This document shows, in pieces, positions 1-11,121 of a DNA stretch of 64,000 nt. The stretch lies in NCBI RefSeq assembly GCF_028009165.1, contig NC_079242.1, forward strand, positions 744,001 through 808,000. Direction: 5' to 3'. The position numbers were made by a program, and so were the translations under genes. The notes beneath the pieces are model-generated. The model did not search any database. It was not told the origin of the DNA and was given only the letters and a program-made list of their open reading frames with translations. How positions within the stretch are numbered: the stretch's first letter is position 1; every line of letters starts with the position of its first letter. The stretch is from Akanthomyces muscarius (taxonomy: Eukaryota; Ascomycota; Sordariomycetes; Hypocreales; Cordycipitaceae).

Positions 1-1
1 G

Positions 2-1606
2 CAGCAATCGCAAGCTGATGGTAGTCAGGGAGGGACTGCATCAGTTGAAATTGGTGGCGATGCTTCTGCCTCTGCAGACGTGGTGGCGAAGCTCGAGCAA
101 AGCCTTGCCGATGTTCAAAAGGAGCTGGACTCGGTCAACGCCCAGAAACTCAGCTCTGAGCAGCAATTGGACGCCCTTCGTTCTGAACTGCAGACTGCTG
201 TCACGCAGAGAGACGGGGCCCTGAAGAAGCTGGAAGAGGCTGGCGAAGGCAATGAAGGTTCTGTGCAGCCTGTGCCTGCTGTTGCGGGCTTGTCGGATGA
301 GGAGAGAAAGACGCTGCAAGCTAAGATCACAGCTGCAGAGGCTAAGGCTTCCGAGGCTCAAGCCAAGGCTGCTGATATTGAAGGCAAAATGCAGCAAACT
401 ATCCGAGAACGATCCGATAGGATGAAGGATGCTCTCAACAACAAGCTCAAGGAGGCTCGTGCCAAGATGGATGCAGAGTTCAAGAAGAAGGACGAAGACC
501 TCCAACTTCGCCTCGAACAAGAAAAGCTCATTTGGCAGGCTGAGCATAGCAAGCCAGCTGGCGATGCCAGCGCTCGTGCAGAGCCACCTGCGACCCCCGC
601 CAAGGCCGAGGCTTCTTCTGTGCCAGCTACCCCTGGTGCCAACGGCAGCGCCTCAGACCTTTCGCAGCTCGACGATGCAGGCATTCGCCAATTCCTGTCA
701 ACCAATGCCACGGCTAAGAACATCATTGCCTCAAACATCAGAAAGCGCGTCGACAATGAGAACGCAAAGCTGAAGGCGGATTTCGAGGGCAAGATGAAAA
801 CCGAGGTCGACGGGAAGATTGCAGCCGCGCGTGAGCAAGCTCAGCTCATGGAGTCGAAGAAATCGACCTTACGCATCAACATGGCTGACAACAAGCTCCG
901 CGCTGCAAATGCTAAGCTCGGTGTAGTTGAGGCGGCAGCGAGCGCAACCCCCCAGAAGCCCGTAGTTGAAGTTTGGGAGATTGCCAAGACCACGCAGCCT
1001 CCCCCGCCACCGGCGGCCACAGCCGCAGCTCCGAAGAACACGCCGACGGCAGCCAACGTTGCGACGCCAACGAAGCACACCCCAGCGAAGCTTGCACAGC
1101 CAGCAAAGCCGCCAGTGACGCCAGCAACACCCACCGGAGATGCGCCAGCTCCTGCTGGCAACCCCTTCGCAACTTCTACCAACAGCAATGCAGCTGCTCC
1201 GACGGCAGCTAACCCGTTTGCTGTGAAGACGGAAGCAGACAAAGCAGCTCCTGCGGCAGCCCCCGCGGTCGCAGCTGGAGCCGCAGCTGGTACAGCAGCT
1301 CCAAGTGGTATCCCACAGCCGCAGCAGAACCAGCCTCCTCAACGGTCTGGAATTCCCATGCCGCGTGGTGGTGGCCGCGGAGGACGCGGAGGTACATATG
1401 TGCATCCTGGCCAGCGTAATGCCAGCGGTAACCAAGAGGGTGGCGCTCCCGCAGCAGCAGGGCGTGGCGGACGCGGTGGTGCACGCGGTGGGCGTGGCAA
1501 CATGAATCCAGGCGCTGCGGACTTCCAGCCCGGAACGAAGCGACCAAGGGGGGATTCTGAAGCCGGGGCCGGTGCTAAGAGAGCTAGAGGCGGCGGTCCC
1601 CATTAG
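2..1606 (+). CDS. Mlp1/Tpr-type nuclear basket nucleoporin, C-terminal part (5' partial)
   Basis: An open frame enters the window at base 2 and runs 534 codons to TAG at 1604-1606, so the N-terminus lies upstream. The first ~310 visible residues are charged, heptad-like coiled coil rich in Lys, Glu, Ala and Gln. A short helical block follows (KLKADFEGKMKTEVDGKIAA), then a Pro/Ala/Thr-rich disordered tail with two NPFA motifs, RGG repeats and a basic end (KRPRGD, KRARGGG) that looks like a nuclear localisation signal. This order matches the C-terminus of fungal Mlp1/Tpr nucleoporins, which form the nuclear basket and act in mRNA quality control and export. Family assignment rests on recognised local sequence and architecture; the diagnostic long coiled coil is mostly outside the window. 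No intron is seen in the visible part. Confidence 0.8.
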   Translation, partial: QQSQADGSQGGTASVEIGGDASASADVVAKLEQSLADVQKELDSVNAQKLSSEQQLDALRSELQTAVTQRDGALKKLEEAGEGNEGSVQPVPAVAGLSDEERKTLQAKITAAEAKASEAQAKAADIEGKMQQTIRERSDRMKDALNNKLKEARAKMDAEFKKKDEDLQLRLEQEKLIWQAEHSKPAGDASARAEPPATPAKAEASSVPATPGANGSASDLSQLDDAGIRQFLSTNATAKNIIASNIRKRVDNENAKLKADFEGKMKTEVDGKIAAAREQAQLMESKKSTLRINMADNKLRAANAKLGVVEAAASATPQKPVVEVWEIAKTTQPPPPPAATAAAPKNTPTAANVATPTKHTPAKLAQPAKPPVTPATPTGDAPAPAGNPFATSTNSNAAAPTAANPFAVKTEADKAAPAAAPAVAAGAAAGTAAPSGIPQPQQNQPPQRSGIPMPRGGGRGGRGGTYVHPGQRNASGNQEGGAPAAAGRGGRGGARGGRGNMNPGAADFQPGTKRPRGDSEAGAGAKRARGGGPH

Positions 1607-2278
1607 AAGATAGAAGAGAGTACGCCTCTCAACTGGGGGAGCCGGACGGAGAAGGTTATAGACGAGTGGAATAACGGATGTAGCCTGGAATCTGTATTAT
1701 GATGATATCTGTTAATGGGGGGAAATTGCTTGGTTGCTTTCAAGCCTGGACGGCGCGGCATATATGTACAATCTGTTCTCGAGAAACGAGATGTGAATTT
1801 GACACTTTAATTTTTCTTTGTTTTTCAACGCTATTTCCCAGGAGCCTGCTAGCCGTGACAAGCGATGGATCTCGGCTGATGAAGCAATATCACTGATACG
1901 AGACAGATGAAGGATCTGACGAACGCGCATCTTGGTGAGTCAATTCTTGACGAACACGTAGCGCTCTGTAAAAATAAGACTCTGAATCTGAATTCGAATG
2001 TTTAATTCAAAAGCAGAGACTGAGATAAATGATATATGTGACAGTTGAGATAGCACATATTGTTAGGGTGTCTGTCGGTGGATCGGTGCAGGTGGCAGCG
2101 ATCGCGCCGACAGCCCAGAAAAATTTAGTGGCCCGCCTACATGGAACTTTTTTTTTTACAGCTCTCAAGCTCAAGACAACAAAAAAGTCAACAGATACAG
2201 ATTCGACACGCGACGGGTGCATACTGTACGAATCATACGAAGCATTGACTCTGAACCCAAATTTCGAAGCGCAACTAC
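1607..2278. other. Intergenic: nucleoporin 3' region and MAK5 promoter
   Basis: A 672-bp gap between two genes on the same strand. I see no convincing coding frame. It holds the nucleoporin 3' untranslated region and the upstream region of MAK5, with a T9 tract near 2150. No TATA box or terminator can be assigned with confidence. Confidence 0.5.
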
Positions 2279-4683
2279 ATGGCTCCGCCGAACAAAAAGC
2301 GCAAGCAACAGTCGGCCGTCGGGCCCAATGCGAAGCGCAGCAAAGGCAAAGGCGGCAAGGCCAGCGTCCCCCGCCAGCGTGTCGAGGATGCTGGCTCGCT
2401 GGCGTGGCAGACTTTTGGTGAAGAATTCGGCGTCCTGGAAGTCATTGATGGCGTCGACGTCGTAAAGGAAGGTGACCGTGTGTCCTTTGTCGTCGCAGAC
2501 ACAGCGGCGGGCAAGGCTGCGGTGGCCAAGGACCAAGAGGACGACGGCGACGACGGCGAGGAATTCGAAGGCTTCGCTGACGACGATGCTGATAACGATG
2601 TAAATACCGAGATCAACGAGGCAAGCACGACAGATGCCACCGCGAAAACACAAGATGCAAAAAAGAAGTCGGAGAAGAAGACGAAAAAGAAGATGGCGGT
2701 GCCAAATGCGCAAGACCACAAGCTGGAAGCACAGACTGGCAAGAAGCAAAAAAAGAGCGCACAGTCAAATTCCTTTGGCGCGCTGATGAACGCGAATGAC
2801 GACGATGACAACGACCTGAACCTGGAGAACTGGGTTGCGCTGAACCTCTCACCAGCGACCGTCTCGGCCATTGGCAAGCTGGGCTTTGCCAACCCGACCG
2901 AGATCCAGGACCAGTCCATCCCGCACATCATGGCCGGCGCCGACGTCATCGGCAAGGCGCAGACCGGCTCCGGCAAGACGCTGGCCTTTGGTATCCCGAT
3001 TGTCGAGCGCTGGCTGGAGCTGTACCGGGGCGACGACGCGACGCAGGAGGAGAACGGCGAGCAGCGGCAAGCCAAGCGCAAGGGCCCCACGGCGGTCGTC
3101 CTGAGTCCCACGCGTGAGCTGGCCAAGCAGATTGGCGACCACATCAAGGCCCTGTGCGATGGGCTACCTACGGCGCCGTACGTGTGCGTGGTGACGGGCG
3201 GGCTGAGCATACAGAAACAGCAGCGGCAGCTGGAAAAGGCCGATATTGTGATTGGCACGCCGGGCCGTCTGTGGGAGGTGCTAGACGGCGACATGAAGCT
3301 GCAGAATGAGTTTAAGCGCATCCGCTTCCTGGTCGTGGACGAGGCCGATAGGCTGTTCAAGGTTGGCCAGTTCAAGGAGGCAGAGCTCATCATTGGTGCG
3401 CTGGATGGCCGGGACCCAGAGGCTGACTCGGAAGACTCGGAAGACGAGGAGGATGTTGATGATGATGAGGATGACGAAGATGGCGATGGCCCGCGGTCTA
3501 CTAGGCAGACACTCGTCTTTTCGGCGACGTTTGACAAGGACCTACAGACCAAGCTGGCAGGCAAGAAGCGCCCATCTGCGCAAGGGACAGACGAGGAGAA
3601 GATGGCATATCTGATGAAGTGTCTGAAGTTCCGAGGCCAGCCCCAATTCATCGATGTCAACCCTGCTAGCCAAATGGCCACGGGCCTCCGAGAGGGTCTC
3701 ATCGAATGCGGTGCTATGGAAAAGGTACATTCCCCGCGCCGACAACATCTTTCACAACCATATTCAATGCTAATCAATATATAAAGGATCTATATCTCTA
3801 CTCGGTTCTGTTTCTGAACCCCGGCCGACGAACCCTCGTCTTCACAAACTCCATCTCTGCCGTCCGGCGCGTCGCCCCCTTCCTGCAGAACCTCAACATG
3901 GCCGCCCAGCCTATCCACTCACAGATGGCCCAGAAGGCGCGCATGCGCTCCCTCGAGCGCTTCACCGCCACCAAGGGCTCCATCCTGGTCGCCACCGACG
4001 TCGCCGCCCGCGGCCTTGACATCAAGGAAGTCGACCTCGTCGTGCACTACCACGTGCCGCGCAGCGCCGACACGTACGTGCACCGCTCCGGCCGCACGGC
4101 GCGCGGCTCCCGCTCCGGCGTCAGTGTCCTCCTCTGCGCGCCCGACGAGGTGCTGCCCACACGGCGCCTCGCCGGCAAGGTACACGCCCGACGCAGCAGC
4201 AGCAGCGGAAGCAAGCGCGAGCACTTCATCGAGACGCTGCCCATGGACAAGCAGATTGTCGCGCGGCTCAAGCCCCGCGCCGACCTGTCCAAGAAGCTCG
4301 CCGACGCGGTGCTGGCCAAGGAAAAGGCCCACAGCGAGGACGCGTGGCTGCGTGACGCCGCCGACGAGCTCGGCGTCGACTACGACGAGGACGAGTTTGA
4401 CGCGACCGCCAGCGCCGGCTTCCGCGGCGGGCGCGGCGGCGGGCGCAAGCGCAAGGACAAAGAGGCCGCCGCGCTGAGCAAGGCCGAGATGGGCGCGCTG
4501 CGCGCCCAGCTGCGCGAGGACCTGAGCAGGCGCGTGAACCTGGGCGTCAGCGAGCGCTACATTGCGGGCGGGCGCGTCGACATGGCCAAGCTGCTGAGGG
4601 AGAAGGAAAAGGCGACGAGTGTGGGCGGCTTGTTCCTGGGCGGGGATGACTCGATGGGACTGGGCTTTGGCATGAGACTGTAG
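2279..4683 (+). CDS. MAK5: DEAD-box ATP-dependent RNA helicase MAK5
   Basis: Two exons, 2279-3724 and 3787-4683, give 780 residues; the 62-nt intron (GTACAT...AAAG, branch-like GCTAATC) lies between helicase domains 1 and 2. MAK5 is a nucleolar RNA helicase for 60S ribosome assembly. Motifs: Q motif region GFANPTEIQDQ (202-212), Walker A AQTGSGKT (227-234), PTRELA (277-282), TPGR (327-330), DEAD (354-357), SAT (415-417), then ARGLDI and HRSGRTARG in domain 2. A basic/acidic N-terminal tail and a long acidic insertion between DEAD and SAT (about 380-405) fit MAK5. The acidic insertion, the KDLYLYSVLFLNPGRRTLVF junction restored by splicing, and the basic C-terminal extension distinguish it from other DEAD helicases. 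It ends 96 bp from the convergent repair nuclease gene. Confidence 0.93.
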
Positions 4684-4779
4684 ATAGACATGATACCAAG
4701 GAATGGAAAAGAAAAATATGCATATATGTTAATAGACGACTGTGCCATTCTCCTTCTATTTAGAAGAGGTTTGGAAGCG

Positions 4780-7001
4780 CTATAGTTCCTGTTCAATCTT
4801 GCTATGGTGATCAGTGGTTGAAAGCAAAGGCAACGGACCCCAGTCGCCATCGTAGAGCCTATCCAGAGTGCGATTGTACGCGTCCCACCGGACCTCCGAG
4901 TCCGTGTCCATAATGTGCGAAGCCGTGCTGTGCTGCGACTCGCCTCGGTCGGCCGTCCGGGCTCTCTTGGGCGCCAGGGAGGGCGACTCATGCTCCAAGT
5001 CATCCGCGCCAAGACTGTCAGAAAGCAATCTCCGCGCTGGCGACGATGGTGGCTGCATGGTGGTGAGGGACGCTTGCTCGGATGTCTGCGTATCGTGGGT
5101 GTCGTCGTCCTCTTGTGGCGGAGGAGGGTCGGGATAAAGCGCTTGTACCATTCTGTCGTAAGCGAAGTCATTGCCGGTGCAAAACTCTCCAAAGTACGAT
5201 GCGATGGAATGGCCTGCAGAAGACACGGTCAGTGTCGGACATAGTTTTTGTTATAGTTTCGCTCTCTGCCAGAAGAGTTATGCATACCCTTACGCCACCA
5301 ATGCTGCGCATCCTCTGTGCACGGCCATACGTCCAGCGGCTTGAACGCGTCGACAAAATGACAGAGCTCTTGGTATGAAGAGTGCCGGGCATAGGGGAAA
5401 CGAATCACTCGCGGCAGACCTGGAGCCTGCGGCGTAGTGGCCCCAGAACTGAAGTCATCCTTGCGTGCTAGCATGCCTCCCAACTTGTGGATACTTGTTG
5501 TGAGGCGTTCTCCAAACATTTCCATTGCCAGACTGAGCGGCATGTCGCGTCCCGAGGTGATGTTATGAGCCAGGGATTTGAAAAACCCTTCCTTGTCCTC
5601 GCCAATGTCTTTGAGTCTAAACACAACGGATGAGCGATTGCATACTTTGTTCAAATTTGTAGTCACGGGAATGCAAATACAAAAGAACTTACAGTTCCTG
5701 AAGCGCGCGGACATCTTGCTTGGACAAGGATCCAAGCTCAGCATCGCGCTGAAAATCGTTGCCGCCTCCGCCTACTCCGGCCTCGGCAATATCTGTCCCA
5801 TCTACGAGACGCGCAACAATCGGCTGTATCTTAACAACGTTTGGTTGGCTCGCGACAGAGCAGAGGTGGCCCTTTTCGCAGCTGTGGAAGCGCACACTCT
5901 CGTCCGCTGTCAAGCAGCCCGGATGCCATGCATTCCCGCACATGTATCCTATCAGCGACGCGAAGCGGTGGTCACCAGTCTTGCTTGACAATGAAGTATA
6001 TATCCCCATTTTATACTCGTCGACGTGTATCTACCAGAATCAGTATAAATGACAAGAAGCAATCGAGGTTAGTGGACCAACCTGAGACTTTAACGCTTTG
6101 GAAAGAGCCAGCCAAACCTCCTCGTAGCCATATGTCCAGGTTTGGAAATAAAACACCGTGTCAGGTGGATATAACGCCACTTTTTGCAGTAGTTCTGCGA
6201 TGCCCTCTCGCTTGGTTTGAAAGGGGACATCTTCTGTGAAGGATGTGTCGAGGTAGATTTTGTGCAGTCTGCGGATGCCCGACGTATATTCGATCAAGGC
6301 TGGATGCCTGGCAATCGAATTGACGAACCACGGCTCGCTTCGTATGTCGCCAGTATACAGGACTGCCGTGCCATTACGCTCGATTACTGCCGTGGTCAGA
6401 CGCTTGACACAAAACACCAGTGTCAGTCGCTGGCATAAACTCACAGAACATGACAGCCCCAGGGCAGTGATTTGCATCGAACAGAGTAACCTGTATCTCC
6501 AATTTCGGTGCCAGCTCCAGTGTTGTTGGCGTCTCTAATGGGATCGGTTTCTGGTACGACAGTAAGCCACCCCTCAGGTCCACGTTCCCAGCCAAGGCTG
6601 CTCACCAGCAAGCTGCTCAGATGCTTGTACGTCTGCTGCCTCGCTTCCAACAACCCCTTTGCATAATTGATGCGACATGGGTATCGCTCTAGTCGCAGTA
6701 GTATCTCTCGAGTGGCGGCCGAGCAATAGACGCTTTGGCGCGTTAGCTTTCCGGTGCACGGTGAAGCCAAACGGCGATGATTCCTTACAAGGGCGACCGC
6801 AGCGCATCCAGCCCAGCGAGATGATCACTGTGAATGTGGCTGAGAAAGCATGCTAGCGGCGGTGATTGGCCTTCGACCCGACGAAAAAAGTCAACTTGAG
6901 TAGAATGGTCAATGAATGCTTGTAGAGGCAATCTACGGTGCGTGAACAGGCTTACTGCGAATTTCCGGAAATTCGGATGCTATGCCGCCAAAAGTGGACA
7001 T
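4780..7001 (-). CDS. SNM1/Artemis-type DNA repair nuclease (MBL/beta-CASP, DRMBL)
   Basis: Eight exons: 6956-7001, 6789-6894, 6606-6732, 6445-6550, 6082-6386, 5693-6030, 5288-5616, 4780-5213, giving 596 residues; all seven introns (51-76 nt) preserve frame. The start reads MSTFGGIASEFPEIR. The metallo-beta-lactamase metal motif HIHSDH is at 35-40, followed by DANHCPGAV (118-126) and YTGDIR (139-144), then YLDTSF and a beta-CASP/DRMBL segment with FYFQTWTYGYEEVW. Family members are 5'-exonucleases or structure-specific nucleases in interstrand crosslink repair (Pso2/Snm1) or end processing in non-homologous joining (Artemis). Overall layout is closest to the fungal Artemis-like branch, but I cannot separate the two by eye. 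The C-terminal ~140 residues are low-complexity and acidic. The donor of intron 5 (GTTGGT) is weak. Confidence 0.87.
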
Positions 7002-7316
7002 TGTCTAGGTTGCTACATGTCAGTCATCGGTGTGAAGAATTTCGCAACATTTCCATATCTTTAAAAATGATGCTGTTCCTCCTTTGCGCGTTTGATGATG
7101 CCAATGTAGAAGCTGGGCTTGAAAGCGACGCTGCTACGTAGCTAGGAAGCCCCCACTTGTTGATAAACAGACACTTCAGTAACTTTAAAACAACATGCCA
7201 TGTATTTAATATCAAAACAAGTAAAATTTCATCTGCAGGGCTAATCAATGCACATATGCACGTTTTATACACTTTCAATATTTCCATCCCCCAATAGCGG
7301 CGCGCATCCCACTCCG
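7002..7316. other. Intergenic between ICS-TauD gene and repair nuclease
   Basis: A 315-bp AT-rich spacer between two minus-strand genes. It must hold the 3' untranslated region of the isocyanide synthase gene and the promoter of the nuclease gene. I see no coding frame. Confidence 0.5.
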
Positions 7317-9430
7317 CTAGTCAAAGTGAATGCGCCAGAGCTCACGATCACAGCCAGACTGGAAGTCACTGCGGGTGTGCATCATCAAGATGTTATCGCT
7401 GACGACCATGTCGCCCTTTTCCCAGGCGTGATACAGGGCAACGCGGCGGTCATGCAGAGTCTCGTCAATGGCTTCGCACAGCTTTGCGCTCTCTGCCGCA
7501 GAAAGGCCCTCGATCGCGATGTTGGTGGCGTCGAATTTCGTCTTGGTCTCGGGCCAAGGCTCGTGGTATCGCAAGCATGGCTTGCCTGTCACCGGGTGTG
7601 AAGTGACCAGTGGGATTCCCGTCATGGTGGTCTGGTCAAACGACGAGGTCGAGACTGACCAGGTCTTGGTCTTGAGGTCCTCAATATCGACCCACGACGG
7701 CAGGTATCGGAAGAATGTCGTGGAAGAGGAGAACACCGTAAAGCCCGTGTCCTTTGGAGAGGCCGACGCGCCAACGAAGAATTGAAACTTTGGAGGCACC
7801 GAGATGAGAGCTTCCTCACCCTGCTCGTTGATCTGCTTGACAGTCTTGAAGAGTCCGTCAAAATGGAATGGCATCCACTCGGCCGACAAGACGTTGTTCA
7901 AGCCGGCCGTGTTGGCGCCCTGGTCCTTGACCTCAAGGATGAGGCCAAATTTCCAGGGGAGAGGCGTGCCGAATTCATGCGCCTTCTCCACGTACTGGTC
8001 GCGATCGATGGTCTGCGCAAAACCTCGCATGATGATTGGAGAGTTGTGCTCCGCGAGTGCTCGGACCTTCTTGGCATCGACGTCGCGCATAGAAAGTGCC
8101 TTCTTCCCGCCCTTTGGCGTGATCAACCATCCCGACGGGTAGATGGGCTTGCAGTCAATGCCGCCCTTGCCGTCGGCCCATGAAAAAAGATCAGACTTTT
8201 CGCGGAAATAGCTTGGTCTGCCGTTTTCGTACACCAGTTCAAGCTTGTCGTCCTTTTCCAATTGAGAGCGCGGTGCAGTCTGGACTGTTCCGTCCATCAT
8301 GATTGCGGCACTGCAGTGCCATGGCGTGGTGAACATGGTCGTCGTTGGCAAAAGGCTAATAGACAACTTGGTGGCACCCGTAGAGGGGTGAATAGATAGA
8401 CGGACGTAGTCGCTATATCGCTTGCGAACCGCGCTTGCAAAGGCCTATAGACATTAGCATTGGTCTAGACTTTCAAGCCATGTTATTACTTACGTCACCA
8501 CGCGCCATCATTTCACGCGCAATGGCCTCGATGCCGCGTTTGAATTTAGTCTTGGATCGGTTTTCGCCAATGGGATAGACATGCTCCAGATCGGTCTCCA
8601 GAAACTTGATGTAGCCTCTATATGTGAGGCATACGTCTTCGCTCTGGCTAACCTCTTTCCAGTTCCAGTCGGGACGGCTAAATGTGTTGAGCAGTGCGCG
8701 ACGAAAGTTTGTTGCGTTGGAGACATATGTAATTTCGTCAAGCTCATCAGGAACATCGATCGAGACCAGATCGCGCAACCGAGAGAACGCGATGTTCGTG
8801 TACTCCTGGTCAACGGCGAGTTTGCGCAGCGATTCTCCGTACGACCAGACGTCTTTGTCCGCGACACCTAGTAGATCTGAGAGCAGTGTTAGAATCGGAT
8901 ATTGCAGTGCGCCTGATAGCAGGTCCAGTATGCGTACCATTATATACCAGACCGTCCGAGATGATTGTGAGTTTCGCGCCAGGAGCATACACTCGCTCAA
9001 TAGAAGCGCAAAGGCCATTGAGGTGGGAAAGTGCCAGGTCTTCAGCCCTATCAGGCAGCTTTCCAAGCACCTTGGAAATAGAATTCGGAGACTTGAACGG
9101 AAATGCTGGGAGGCACATGGGGATCACATCTCCAGCCTTGACATGGCTGTAGATGAGCGCGAGGAACTTGAGCGCGCCTTCGTCGGCTTTTGTAGTTGCG
9201 TTTGAGGGTTTGCGCAGGCGATAACGGTCGATGATCTGGAGAACTTTGGCTGCAATTTCGAGAGACGCAATGTCAACCTCCGCGTTCATGGGCGAGGCGG
9301 AGGAGAAGACGGGAAGCTTGGCCGCCAGCAGCGAAGCTTCAGGTTCGTCCATGGCCATCTTGGGTGGCGTTTGAGGAGGAGAGTTGGGGGCGAGAATACC
9401 CGAGTCTGTCGGAGTGTTTGTTACTGCCAT
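7317..9430 (-). CDS. Isocyanide synthase (DIT1/PvcA type) fused to TauD-type dioxygenase
   Basis: Three exons, 8938-9430, 8494-8876 and 7317-8444, give 667 residues; introns are 61 and 49 nt. The N-terminal half (about 50-390) is a DIT1/PvcA isocyanide synthase, with the family block TIISDGLVYNDLLGV (crossing intron 1) and WSYGESLR. Such enzymes convert an amino-acid amine to an isonitrile. The C-terminal half (about 400-667) is a TauD/TfdA-like Fe(II)/2-oxoglutarate dioxygenase with the iron triad H486-x-D488 (MPFHFDGLF) and H648, plus a C-terminal Arg (WRIHFD) for 2-oxoglutarate. Both splices are in frame, so this is one protein rather than two neighbouring genes. ICS-TauD fusions are known in fungi, and several fungal isocyanide clusters respond to copper starvation. 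Substrate and product cannot be read from sequence. It is divergent from a FAD monooxygenase gene. Confidence 0.88.
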
Positions 9431-9539
9431 TGGGAAAGGATATCTTTAAGGCTGGAAAAAAGATTGAAACGGTTTCACTGCTTGATCAACAACAGCACTG
9501 GATAACAAACTCGGCCAGGGCTACTTCAGGCCAAGCTGG

Positions 9540-9547
9540 TATATATA
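9540..9547 (-). promoter_or_regulatory. TATA box for the ICS-TauD gene
   Basis: On the minus strand the sequence reads CTATATATA, about 110 bp upstream of the isocyanide synthase start codon. The position and perfect TATATATA core fit a core promoter. The transcription start is not known. Confidence 0.5.
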
Positions 9548-9569
9548 GATTACAATGTCACGAAACTAC

Positions 9570-9590
9570 CGGTGAATTTTTTTTTCACCG
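9570..9590. promoter_or_regulatory. Perfect CGG(N15)CCG palindrome upstream of ICS-TauD TATA box
   Basis: The arms CGGTGAA and TTCACCG flank seven T residues and lie about 22 bp upstream of the putative TATA box. Inverted CGG/CCG triplets are the usual half-sites of Zn2Cys6 dimers. This makes it a candidate operator; binding is inferred only. Confidence 0.35.
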
Positions 9591-11121
9591 TTGCCAATAC
9601 TACTAAAGATGCAACACGTATCCGTAGGGCAGCGCAGAGTCAGCTGGCGCCTCGTAGACCACTCCATAGTTCGAAAGAGGCAGGCCAAGGAATCATGGCG
9701 GGATGGCCGCAGGGGAGGCCTTGAGGGTATTGTCCCCACGCAGACGCACCGCAAAGCCCCCGGGGCTGACGAATCTGGATATATGCCCTTGGCTACTGAT
9801 GAAGAATCGCAGGGTGACCGATAAAATTGCGAGTTTCCACTCCGTGGAGCGTGGGATTGGGACTGGGGCCGCGACAACTAAGACCAGAGGCTATGCTAAA
9901 ACAATTTAGTCCGCAATTGCCACAAAAACCGACTCGCGCTGATGGCGAGAGAATAGAATGTATTGCTCAGCAAGGTGGACAGATGAAGAAAACAACATGT
10001 TTTGCATTAGAAACCGTGAGCTATAGCCCGAGAGCTATTTTTTCCCTGTCATCAAAAATCGCACGAGTCCGATGGAGATTCGTTCGAGAGCCTCGCGTCG
10101 TCGCAAAGCTGCGAGTCAAGCAAGGGTGGTGGCATACATTTGTTAGTTCGTTCCTGCGCATTGTGACAGCCTGACGGGCGGCACGGGCAGGATTTTACCA
10201 CCCTCCTTGGTAGAGCATCTAGCGCGTGATGCCTGTCAGCAAACACCCGTATTCCTGCCGAAAGCAGTCATGCCGCTACGCCGTAATTTTCCCAAGTGTC
10301 TTGCCTCTACAGTCTACGCCTCATTCTGCAACTTCCGTGAGGCGCTAGAGCATTAGCATGCTGGAAAACGCCCTTGTTTGATGGTGAAAGACCAGCTTCG
10401 AGGACAGATCTCCCGGCATGTCCGCCAAAGATGGAGCTGCCGCAGAATCACAAATCCACGGTCCTGATAATATCATGTCCCGAATCATGGCGGGTAAAGG
10501 TCCGTTGTGGTGATACCTCATCTACTCCGCCGGCAGTTGGGAAGCTCGGTGAGGGTCGTGTCGCCGGCGTCTGCAAGAGGCCCCAAACAGAAGGTATCAA
10601 GGTGACTTGCTCCGTGTAATAGCGCGCCGCCAGTCAGGGGAATGATCTGGGCAGGCCCCATCCAAGAGTGGCCTTGGAAGGCGATGCACCGGAGAGATTG
10701 CGTGTGTAAGCTTCTTTTCTTCGTCCCGCTACGGGGCAGTAATGTAGCCACCAATAGCGGGCCATCCTTATTTTCTGGTGCCATGCTGTTGCAGATCCAG
10801 GATTTGCGAGTCCACTCCTACTGACTTGCCTGGTGTGTCCAGGATTGGTGGGATGGCCGCAAGCTGTGTCAAGAGAGCCAAGCTTTTTTTTTCTGAACTA
10901 AAAGTCTAGAAATTGCCCAAAACTTAGCATGATGTGGGACACTAGCTCTCAAATTACGACGTTGCTAAGCTGTTTAGGATACAAAGGCCGCGTCGCGGAA
11001 GTCGACGGAATTGTTCCATGACAGCTGTTCATGACTCTGCAGCAGACTTGGGATGAACATTTATACTTAGTCGTGCCAGGCAAGTTCACAAACAACAGTC
11101 ACACCAAAAAGAATATTCACA

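Larger units (their letters stand above)
9431..11121. other. Divergent intergenic region between ICS-TauD and FAD monooxygenase
   Basis: A 1,691-bp region with no supported coding frame. It contains the TATA box and palindrome listed separately, a single TTGCTCA motif at 9963-9969 resembling the Mac1 copper-response core, and a TATACTT element at about 11062, some 60 bp before the monooxygenase start. Short frames here lack family signals. Confidence 0.5.
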
